Part shown: positions 31,650 through 38,221 of the stretch, piece after piece
How positions within the stretch are numbered: the first letter of the stretch is position 1
Layout: every line of letters starts with the position of its first letter
DNA from: a virus
Strand: one strand, 5' to 3'
Length of the DNA stretch: 38,221 bases
IMG/VR virus record: IMGVR_UViG_3300033142_000225
Location: 1-38,221 of that record
Notes under the pieces: generated by a model
What the model was told of the DNA's origin: nothing
Seen by the model: the letters and a program-made list of their open reading frames with translations, nothing else
Databases searched by the model: none
Translations under genes and position numbers: made by a program

Positions 31650-33101
31650 ATGGCACAAGGAACTTATTATTTTGACGCAGCTACTTTCTCAAGTGCAACC
31701 GCGGTATATACAAATGCAGATCTTAGCGTTTGTGCTCCTGACGGGTTTTATTCTGACGGAGTAATATCTCGTCAACAAGTAAACTGCAGGCTTTTAGAGG
31801 CTCAAACTTGTCCTAATTGTGCAAGCAATCCTACACCACAGCCGCTTGTATTTACGTGTGCTATATCAGGATTTTCTGTAGCCCCAGGTATTGTAGGGGA
31901 TGCAGTTGTAGGTAGTGTTGTTAATGGAACAATAAGCGGCTCTATCAGTCCTTCGACATATCAGTTAGGAACTAATGCTTATACTGTTAGCGTAATAGCC
32001 CCCTTACCTTATACTAATGCCGGAGCAACCATTGGACCTTGTTCCGCTAATGCAGTTGGAACATCACCTGTTGTTCCTCCAGGACCTACATTATATTATT
32101 ATTTCTTGAGAGGTTGTCAAAATAACGCAGGAGTTACTCCTACTAGCGGGTATATGAATTTTACTTCCGAGCCTACTAATAGTCAAAGATATCTTGACGG
32201 GGCAAGTGGCAACTACTATTTCTACGACAACACTCAGCCTATTTTAACATCAACAACTAATCTACTTCCTAATAGCATTAATGCTTTGCCTGGCGAATTT
32301 GGCTGTCCTCCAATAACATCAGGATATATACTTAGAAGATGTAGTGATAGTGAAAATAATTTTTATGTTAGCACTACAGATTCTTTAAGTCTTAATCAAC
32401 GTATGGTTGATAATTCTAGTGTTTATTATGTAATAGACGGAAGTTACTCTGGAGGCGGAGAAATAGAAATACCTAGTGCCACAGTAGTATCCGGTGAAAC
32501 TGGATGCCCTTCTATACCACCTGCAGCACAAAACTTTGAATGTAGTGACGCAGGACTTACTATATCAGACGGAGTGGTTGGAGACCCTGTTGATGCGCAG
32601 GTTGCTAATGGCACGATTGTACCGGGGTCTATTAGCCCTAGTACATATCAAGCTGGAAGTAATACATACTCATTAAACATAGAGGTTACCGCAACTACAA
32701 TTGAAAGAGGAGGAGTGGATGTTCCTGTAGCAAACACTGGATCTACTATTTCTTGTTCGGGTGATGCTACCGGAGAAGCTGTTACCCCTATCTTAAGCAT
32801 GACTCCAGGGTCGTTTAATATTGAAAGAGGATCGGCAGACAATAGACTTCTTTTTATTACCGCAAATGGCCCTTGGGCTATAACATTCAGTGGAGGCGGA
32901 GGTCAAGCTAGCTCATATTTTTCAGTTGGTCAATCTTCAGGAACAGGCAATGCTCAAGTTCCATTATACTATAATGGAGGAACTAACGGATGGACTAACC
33001 CTGGTATTGTTGAATTAAGGGTGGGTAATGCTAGCGGTACTATTGCAGCCACAACAACTATAACTTTATCGGCAGAAGAGATTATTGGAGGAGGTATTTA
33101 A
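31650..33101 (+). CDS. Modular Ig/BACON-like tail protein, 483 aa
   Basis: Ten bases after the giant gene. N-terminal Cys region with CPNC (54-57). Two A modules (about 67-136 and 296-374) share the pattern F-x-C, GxVGDxV, NGTI, GSISPSTYQxG(T/S)N(A/T)Y. Two B modules (148-221, 225-289) share YYxLRxC, a Tyr-rich strand pair and GE(F/T)GCP. The last domain (383-475: LSMTPGSFNIERGSADN, NGPWAITFSGGG, GTGNAQVPLYYNGG, ATTTITLS) fits the BACON fold seen in Bacteroidetes glycan-binding proteins and crAss-like phage tails. Probably a virion adhesin. Confidence 0.65.
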   Translation: MAQGTYYFDAATFSSATAVYTNADLSVCAPDGFYSDGVISRQQVNCRLLEAQTCPNCASNPTPQPLVFTCAISGFSVAPGIVGDAVVGSVVNGTISGSISPSTYQLGTNAYTVSVIAPLPYTNAGATIGPCSANAVGTSPVVPPGPTLYYYFLRGCQNNAGVTPTSGYMNFTSEPTNSQRYLDGASGNYYFYDNTQPILTSTTNLLPNSINALPGEFGCPPITSGYILRRCSDSENNFYVSTTDSLSLNQRMVDNSSVYYVIDGSYSGGGEIEIPSATVVSGETGCPSIPPAAQNFECSDAGLTISDGVVGDPVDAQVANGTIVPGSISPSTYQAGSNTYSLNIEVTATTIERGGVDVPVANTGSTISCSGDATGEAVTPILSMTPGSFNIERGSADNRLLFITANGPWAITFSGGGGQASSYFSVGQSSGTGNAQVPLYYNGGTNGWTNPGIVELRVGNASGTIAATTTITLSAEEIIGGGI

Positions 33102-33116
33102 TCATAGTTAATTATC

Positions 33117-33148
33117 TTGTGCGATTATCGGATTAATTTTTATTTTAC
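33117..33148 (+). promoter_or_regulatory. Weak promoter candidate before the glycosyltransferase
   Basis: TTG (33117-33119), 21 bases, then TATTTTAC (33141-33148), a two-mismatch version of TAnnTTTG, 32 bases before the ATG at 33181. The 79-base gap makes a separate start plausible. Confidence 0.35.
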
Positions 33149-33180
33149 ATAACTTAGCAAGGTAAATTAAATTAATTTAA

Positions 33181-34410
33181 ATGAACACTATATTTATTCA
33201 AATTGCCAGCTATAGAGACCCTCAATTAATACCAACCATCGAGGACTTACTCCGTAATGCAGATAACCCAGAACTATTAAAGATATGTATAGCTCATCAA
33301 CACAGTGAAGAAGATCACTGGGATACTTTACAGAAATACGCAGGAGATGATAGGTTTATTATAATTGATATTCCTTATCAAGAATCATTAGGAGCTTGTT
33401 GGGCTAGAAATCAAATACAACAACACTATTCAGGAGAAAAATACACCCTTCAATTAGACTCTCACCATAGATTTGTCGAAGGCTGGGATTCTGTTTGTAT
33501 AGAAATGATGGAGTCTCTTAAGTTAAAGGGATACAATAAGCCTTTGTTAACGGGCTACATGCCTGGTTATGATCCTTCTAATGATCCTAATGGAAGAGGA
33601 GGTAAACCATGTGGTATGTCATTTGACAGATTTACTCCAGAAGGAGTGGTGTTTTTTCTTCCTTATTATATTGATGAATCAGTTAAAGATCCTGTCCCTG
33701 CTAGATTTTACTCTGCGCATTTTGCCTTTACGCTAGGTTCGTTTTGTAATGAAGTTCAACACGATCCTTCTTTTTATTTTCACGGAGAAGAAATAACAAT
33801 AGGTGTTAGAGCTTATACGTGGGGTTATGATTTGTTTCACCCTCATAAATTAATATGTTGGCATGAATACACAAGAGATAATAGAGTAAAGCATTGGGAT
33901 GACGATAAAGATTGGCATTTAAAAAACGATGTTGCTCATTCAAGAACCAGACGTTTACTAGGTATTGATGGAGAGGTTTGTTCTCCTTGTAATAAAAACA
34001 CTTTTAATGGGTATGATATTGGAAACTTTAGGTCTATAAGTGATTATGAAGCATACAGTGGTATTAGGTTCAAAGACAGATGTATAACAGAATCTTGTTT
34101 ACTTAATAAAAATCCTCATGGCAATTCAAATGACTCTTATTTTTTAGTATTCAAACATTTATTTAAAATATTTAAAAACTTTTTTCCTTACAATGATTAT
34201 GAGTTTGCCGCTTTAATTCTTGAAGATAAAGATAATAATCAATTATATCGAGATGATTTAAATAAAGAAACTATATACAACTTAATTAACGGGCCTCACG
34301 AAAGCATAGACGTGTCTATAGAGTATAATGGACCTACACCCCATCAATGGGTGTTGTGGCCTTACAGCTCTTCTAATGGATGGTCAGATAAAAGAGTGGC
34401 TAAAATTTAA
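33181..34410 (+). CDS. Glycosyltransferase, GlcNAc-transferase (GT60-like) family
   Basis: 409 residues. IFIQIASYRDPQLIPTIEDL (4-23) is the start of PF11397-type GlcNAc-transferases (Skp1 Gnt1-like, GT60). Further landmarks are GACWARN (71-77), LQLDSHHRF with D93-S-H95 (metal/nucleotide-sugar site, DxD-like), GWDSVCIEMM, FHGEE (200-204, probable catalytic acid region) and HPHKLICWHEY (220-230). The family transfers GlcNAc from UDP-GlcNAc to hydroxyproline or Ser/Thr of proteins; the phage substrate is unknown. It sits among virion genes, just before a protein with a Pro-Thr linker. The family call is sure, the acceptor is inference. Confidence 0.85.
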   Translation: MNTIFIQIASYRDPQLIPTIEDLLRNADNPELLKICIAHQHSEEDHWDTLQKYAGDDRFIIIDIPYQESLGACWARNQIQQHYSGEKYTLQLDSHHRFVEGWDSVCIEMMESLKLKGYNKPLLTGYMPGYDPSNDPNGRGGKPCGMSFDRFTPEGVVFFLPYYIDESVKDPVPARFYSAHFAFTLGSFCNEVQHDPSFYFHGEEITIGVRAYTWGYDLFHPHKLICWHEYTRDNRVKHWDDDKDWHLKNDVAHSRTRRLLGIDGEVCSPCNKNTFNGYDIGNFRSISDYEAYSGIRFKDRCITESCLLNKNPHGNSNDSYFLVFKHLFKIFKNFFPYNDYEFAALILEDKDNNQLYRDDLNKETIYNLINGPHESIDVSIEYNGPTPHQWVLWPYSSSNGWSDKRVAKI

Positions 34411-34435
34411 CTTTAATACATTGAGAATAAAATCG

Positions 34436-34443
34436 TAATTTTG
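34436..34443 (+). promoter_or_regulatory. Promoter -7 element (TAATTTTG)
   Basis: Exact TAnnTTTG match 19 bases before the ATG at 34463. The nearest TTG (34421-34423) is only 12 bases upstream, shorter than usual. Confidence 0.5.
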
Positions 34444-34462
34444 TAGCTAGAATATTTTTTAT

Positions 34463-35809
34463 ATGAGTATAGCATTTAGTAGAGAGGTAAGTATAAAAGA
34501 AACAGATAGAGGGTCTGGAACAGTTTATGATTCTAACGGAAATCAATATACTGTAGCTAGAAGTAAAACAGTTACCCTGCCTACTGCACTCACTGTAGGC
34601 ACAGGGACTATAGAAGAAAGGTCGGCCCTATATTTAAATTATAGTGGAGGTGAGGGCGAAATTAGTGTTGAAGGTGTTATACTAAACTCTGTTGGAGAGT
34701 TGGTTATTGACTTCACTAGAACGCCCCCTCTGCTAGTAGACTTAAACAATCCTAATGCAAGCTGGGAAGGAGTAACTGTTAGTGCATCTCCTTTGCCTGC
34801 CGGAGACTATACCATTTATATATTTCCAATGAGCTTGCGAGGGCAGAATCTTACGGGTACTGCAAAATTATATTTCAGGGGTCAAAGAGCAGAACCTGCT
34901 CCTACACCAACACCGGAGCCAACTCCATTACCTACCCCTACTCCAGCTCCTACTCCTACTCCTACTCCTGCGCCTACCTCAACCCCAGTGCCTACACCGC
35001 CACCAAGTAATCCAGTGCCTAATCTTATAGTTCCTTTAGGCCCTCAATACACGCTTACTTACAGTGAGGGAGTTAAAGGGTGGCCTTCTTTTTATTCATT
35101 TAATCCAGACTATATGATAGGAATGAATAATTACTTTTATAGTTTTAGTGGCGGTAACTTATATAGGCATAACACCAACTCTTTATATAACAACTATTAT
35201 GGGACTCAATACACTTCTCGCATAACTAGTGTATTTAATGAATTGCCTTTAGAAAATAAATTATTTAAAACTTTAACTCTTCAATCTGATAAGCCTTGGG
35301 AAACTAGTGTTAATACAGATATAGAGTCTAATGGATACATCAGCAGTAATTGGTATGAAAAGAAAGAAGGGGCGTGGTTTGCTTCAGTAAAAAACACCTC
35401 TCAAGTTCCAGCTATACTAGACACTTTTAGCTTAAGGTCGGTTAATGGTATAGGGAGTGCGACTAGTTATTCTGGGTCGGGATCAAGTAGATTTTTTAAT
35501 GTTTCAGTAGATATAGACTCTATTATTAGTGTTGGAGATTACCTATATTACAATAACCCTTTAACGAATACACCGGCTTTAGCAGGTCAAATTACCGGTA
35601 TAGTTCCAGGGCGTATAACTGTAGATGCTACTATCGAAGGAGCTACAGCTCCAAATAGCGGAAATCCTTTTATAATCGCGTACAAAAATACACTTGCTGA
35701 ATCTCAAGGTGTCTTAGGTCATTATCTTTTATTTACAATAGAAAACAATGACTCAACTACCACCGAATTATTTGCTGTAGAATCACAGGTTATGAAAAGT
35801 TATCCTTAA
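34463..35809 (+). CDS. Virion protein with Pro-Thr linker and conserved C-terminal domain, 448 aa
   Basis: Three parts. Residues 1-142 form a beta domain (MSIAFSREVSIKETDRGSGT, AGDYTIYIFPMSLRGQNLTG). Residues 144-187 are a Pro-Thr-Ala linker made of PTPTP/PAPTP units. Residues 195-448 form a conserved domain: YSEGVKGWPSFYSFNPDYMI, GGNLYRHNTNSLYNNYYGTQ, FKTLTLQSDKPWETSVNTDI, ending FAVESQVMKSYP. The KGWPSFYSxxPDxMIGMNxxFYxFxGGNLYRHN signature is known to me from structural proteins of marine phages. The gene follows a glycosyltransferase gene and has its own promoter element. The linker is a possible glycan acceptor. Confidence 0.75.
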   Translation: MSIAFSREVSIKETDRGSGTVYDSNGNQYTVARSKTVTLPTALTVGTGTIEERSALYLNYSGGEGEISVEGVILNSVGELVIDFTRTPPLLVDLNNPNASWEGVTVSASPLPAGDYTIYIFPMSLRGQNLTGTAKLYFRGQRAEPAPTPTPEPTPLPTPTPAPTPTPTPAPTSTPVPTPPPSNPVPNLIVPLGPQYTLTYSEGVKGWPSFYSFNPDYMIGMNNYFYSFSGGNLYRHNTNSLYNNYYGTQYTSRITSVFNELPLENKLFKTLTLQSDKPWETSVNTDIESNGYISSNWYEKKEGAWFASVKNTSQVPAILDTFSLRSVNGIGSATSYSGSGSSRFFNVSVDIDSIISVGDYLYYNNPLTNTPALAGQITGIVPGRITVDATIEGATAPNSGNPFIIAYKNTLAESQGVLGHYLLFTIENNDSTTTELFAVESQVMKSYP

Positions 35810-35816
35810 AAATTAG

Positions 35817-35824
35817 TATCTTTG
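35817..35824 (+). promoter_or_regulatory. Promoter -7 element (TATCTTTG)
   Basis: Exact TAnnTTTG match seven bases after the previous stop and 22 bases before the ATG at 35847. No -33 TTG found. It may drive the GNAT gene and the internal virion protein genes. Confidence 0.6.
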
Positions 35825-35846
35825 CTAGGAAATCTAATTTAATAGC

Positions 35847-36251
35847 ATGGAGTTTAAGGTAAGGAAGTTAAATCACTCTGATTATGAGGATTATTTAATT
35901 AAATGGTGGAGTGATTGGGGTTGGACACCTCCCTCTAGAGATTTTTTACCTGAAGACGGGCAGGCTGGTTTAATGGTTTTAGATAATGAGACACCTGTTT
36001 GTGCGGGTTTTATATATATGACAAACTCAAAAGTATCTTGGGTTGATTGGATTATATCTAATAAAGATTATAAAGGAAATAGAAAAGGCGCGTTGAGTAT
36101 ATTAATAGAAAGTTTAACAAAAGGATGTGAGCTCAACGGGAGCAGATATATCTATGCCCTTATAAAACATGAAGGTTTAATTAAAACCTACGAGAACTCT
36201 GGCTATGTAGCTGGAGATAGTTACACGAAAGAAATGATAAAAACGATATAA
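35847..36251 (+). CDS. GNAT-like acetyltransferase, 134 aa
   Basis: MEFKVRKLNHSDYEDYLIKW, a Trp-rich segment (WWSDWGWTPP), AGLMVLDNETPVCAGFIYMT (strand pair beta2-3), SWVDWIISNKDY and KGNRKGALSILIESLTKGCE (about 76-95). The last has the place, though not the exact R/Q-xxG-x-G/A form, of the acetyl-CoA pyrophosphate loop and helix, followed by YIYALIKHEGLIKTYENSGY, the usual GNAT end (xxxLIKxYExxGY). Small single-domain GNATs of this kind occur among structural genes of several marine phages. The substrate is unknown. Confidence 0.7.
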   Translation: MEFKVRKLNHSDYEDYLIKWWSDWGWTPPSRDFLPEDGQAGLMVLDNETPVCAGFIYMTNSKVSWVDWIISNKDYKGNRKGALSILIESLTKGCELNGSRYIYALIKHEGLIKTYENSGYVAGDSYTKEMIKTI

Positions 36252-36252
36252 T

Positions 36253-36966
36253 ATGGCGATGTTTTCAACAATTGCAACAGGAATTGGATTAGCAATGAGT
36301 GCAGGAAGTACGGCAGCAAGTTTTATCCAGGCAGGCAAGCAAAGAGATGCAGCTCAGGATGCAGCTGCAGAAGCAGATAAAGCCATGGAGGAGGCTCGAA
36401 AACAACTATCTGTTAATTACCTAGAAGGTTTATCCATAAACAAGGAGGCTTACGAATTAGAGAGAGAAGCTTTTTTATCTGGAGCTCAACAAATTGTTCA
36501 AGCTGGGAAAGAAGGCGAATCTCGTGGGGCAGCAGTAATTGCAGGGAAAGCTTTAGCTGCTTCACAGAAAGCTCAACAAGGATCTAGGATTGGTATGACA
36601 GAAGATTTATTGACGCTACAAAAATTAGCCGCGAAAGAAGACGCTAGGCTTGCCGGTGAATTAACAACAATAGAAACAAAAACAGCTGAAGGATTTCAAA
36701 AACAAGCCGCAGACGCTAGAGCTGCTTCATCTGCAGCAAAGCAACAGGCCGCTACAGGATTAGTGAATATAGGAACTCAAGCATTAAAGCTACCTGGTTT
36801 ATATGGAAAAACAGATGTTCCAATGGTCAATGACTTAGCTCTTCAACAGCAACTTGTACCGACCGGAGGAGTTATTAATAGTGACGCATCTCTAGATCTT
36901 AACAATGATATTTTTGATCAAGGGTACTTAGACGCATTTACAACGAGGAACACTCCTCTAGTTTAA
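36253..36966 (+). CDS. Internal virion protein candidate, Ala-rich, 237 aa
   Basis: MAMFSTIATGIGLAMSAGST begins with a hydrophobic, Gly/Ala-rich helix, then a long Ala/Gln/Glu coiled coil (about 24-175) and a flexible C-terminus. This layout (N-terminal GLxMxAGS-type amphipathic segment, long Ala-rich helix) resembles T7 gp14-like ejection proteins that cross the outer membrane. The place after the tail genes and before another large helical protein matches the internal core protein order in podovirus-like phages. One base separates it from the GNAT gene. Confidence 0.65.
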   Translation: MAMFSTIATGIGLAMSAGSTAASFIQAGKQRDAAQDAAAEADKAMEEARKQLSVNYLEGLSINKEAYELEREAFLSGAQQIVQAGKEGESRGAAVIAGKALAASQKAQQGSRIGMTEDLLTLQKLAAKEDARLAGELTTIETKTAEGFQKQAADARAASSAAKQQAATGLVNIGTQALKLPGLYGKTDVPMVNDLALQQQLVPTGGVINSDASLDLNNDIFDQGYLDAFTTRNTPLV

Positions 36967-36978
36967 ATAAATTATAAT

Positions 36979-38221
36979 ATGGGATACGGTTACGTAAGAG
37001 ACTCTCAACCTACGCAAATAAATTGGGCCGACATCGGTAAACAGATGACGGATGCGATATCAGCAGAAGTAAAAGATAGAGAAGGTAGAAAAGAAGCTAT
37101 TGATGCAGCTAGCTCTAAATACGCAAAAGATTTATTAGATCAACCACAAGGAAGTAATGCTGAAGTAAATAGGTTTATGGCAGATTTTTCTAATGACGCC
37201 ATGGAGCAGGCAAGACAAGATCTTGCAGATTTAAAGTCTGGAAGAATTAAGGAAAGAGATTACTATAAAAAAAGAGCTAACCTAGACCAGGGTACAGCGC
37301 TTATGTTTCAAGCAGGTAAAAGCTTTAATGCTAATTACGACAAAGCTATGGAGCGCGCTCAAACAATGAAGAGCAGTAAGAGAGAGATATATCTCCGAAG
37401 CCAAATGGAAGGGTTTATGAATTTTAGCGGAACGGGAGCTTATATTAATCCGTTAACAGCAGAGGTTAATGTAGCTAAAAGAGATTCTGACGGAAACCTA
37501 TCTTCAAATCCAAATGATTTTTCAAATGTATCTGAACTTCTTAGGTTATCAACTGCGGAGTATGACAGGTATGATGTAAACAAAGCTGTTAAAGACATTG
37601 TTGATAATTTAGGAAATGTCTCTTTTACAGACGAATTTGGTAATAAAGTTAAGATGCCTCTTAATGAAGCCTATGGAACTAAAGAGCGTAGGGAGCAAAT
37701 GAATAAGGCAAAGGAAGATATGATAACTTCTATTTTAGCAAATGAAGACAACACTTCAAGTATACTTGCGGATAATATGTTGGGTTATAATTTTACTAGA
37801 GATAAAAATGAAGCTGCTAAAAACGATAAATTAATATTAATAGAACCTGACGGAAGCGTAAACTTTGAAAGCGTAAACGGAAAAAAACAAATGGAAGCCG
37901 CTCGTCAATACGTCGATGGATTATTTGAATCTTCATTAGATATTGAGGTATCGGAAGCTAATCGTCTTGATAGAGAATATAAAGAGTCTTTTATAAAACT
38001 TAACGAAAGAAAATTGCTTGATCAAAATCCAGGCAAAAAAGATGTTTACAAGCAATTAGCTAACATACAAAATAGGTTTATTGACGATATAGATTTTAGC
38101 GGTATAGATCTTGGGGTGGAAGAAGAGGTGGTTAAGCTTAAGAGCGCTCTTTCAAAATACATAAATATCGAAGAATCAGCTATTGATGATGAGATTACAG
38201 GTAAAGTAGCTTGGAAAGACG
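36979..38221 (+). CDS. Large internal virion protein candidate, 3' end outside the window
   Basis: An ATG 12 bases after the previous stop opens a frame that runs for 414 codons to the edge without stop. MGYGYVRDSQPTQINWADIG with KQMTDAISAEVKDREGRKEA begins a long charged helical protein; it contains NRFMADFSNDAMEQARQDLA, RDYYKKRANLDQGTALMFQA and a repeating Lys/Glu/Asn helix pattern. The start (GYGYVRDSQPTQINWADIGK) and order after the Ala-rich protein suit a second internal core/ejection protein. The rest lies to the right of the window, so its true length is unknown. Confidence 0.65.
   Translation, partial: MGYGYVRDSQPTQINWADIGKQMTDAISAEVKDREGRKEAIDAASSKYAKDLLDQPQGSNAEVNRFMADFSNDAMEQARQDLADLKSGRIKERDYYKKRANLDQGTALMFQAGKSFNANYDKAMERAQTMKSSKREIYLRSQMEGFMNFSGTGAYINPLTAEVNVAKRDSDGNLSSNPNDFSNVSELLRLSTAEYDRYDVNKAVKDIVDNLGNVSFTDEFGNKVKMPLNEAYGTKERREQMNKAKEDMITSILANEDNTSSILADNMLGYNFTRDKNEAAKNDKLILIEPDGSVNFESVNGKKQMEAARQYVDGLFESSLDIEVSEANRLDREYKESFIKLNERKLLDQNPGKKDVYKQLANIQNRFIDDIDFSGIDLGVEEEVVKLKSALSKYINIEESAIDDEITGKVAWKD

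Noticed and set aside
32494-32676. 60-codon plus-strand frame inside the Ig/BACON-like gene
   Set aside because: Shadow frame; the gene around it is continuous and shows duplicated modules.

Overview
This window looks like part of the genome of a lytic, podovirus-like tailed phage of a (probably marine) Bacteroidetes/Flavobacteriia host. The DNA is AT-rich by eye. Genes are densely packed, often with ATGA or TAATG start/stop overlaps. Gene starts sit behind AT-rich leaders without Shine-Dalgarno boxes. Several transcription units begin with the Bacteroidetes -7 promoter element TAnnTTTG. The tail proteins carry Ig-like and BACON-like modules typical of this host group. I see no integrase, tRNA, rRNA, CRISPR array or insertion sequence.

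Layout. (1) 1-1505: a leftward gene runs off the left edge. A gene-poor, unusually G/C-run-rich divergent region follows (410-740). Then come two tiny rightward genes, a terminator, and a repeat-rich AT leader. (2) 1506-4059: a chaperonin block with a full-length GroEL, two small membrane peptides, a zinc-ribbon protein and a short GroES. (3) 4054-4542: a leftward winged-helix regulator, divergent from the next operon across overlapping promoters. (4) 4587-6970: a run of very small, mostly Lys-rich and often Cys-containing proteins, with one 155-aa beta-rich structural protein among them. (5) 6977-13552: virion surface proteins. These are a putative spike/decoration protein, a lectin-like fibre, a 610-aa fibre and two paralogous polyglycine adhesins. 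(6) 13557-14901: a lysis cassette with two small membrane proteins, an M15 peptidase endolysin and a 3-TM holin. (7) 14957-20855: two small conserved proteins, a 187-aa possible double-GroES protein, a putative small terminase, the large terminase and the portal. (8) 20904-26059: scaffold, major capsid protein and neck/connector candidates. (9) 26061-33101: a large tail/stabilisation protein split over two genes, followed by a modular Ig/BACON-like protein. (10) 33181-35809: a GT60-like glycosyltransferase beside a virion protein with a Pro-Thr linker. (11) 35847-38221: a GNAT-like protein and two internal virion protein candidates, the last cut by the right edge.

How the genes work together. 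Terminase, portal, scaffold and capsid protein build and fill the head. The neck, propeller-like and internal proteins form the short tail. The fibres, glycine-rich adhesins and Pro-Thr protein probably set host range. The phage chaperonins may fold one or more of these proteins, and the glycosyltransferase may modify the virion. The most interesting points are the GroEL/GroES pair plus a possible second GroES-like protein, the glycosyltransferase and Pro-Thr linker pairing, the duplicated fibre N-terminus, the paralogous adhesins with divergent centres, the split tail protein, and the quadruplex-capable segment in the divergent intergenic region.
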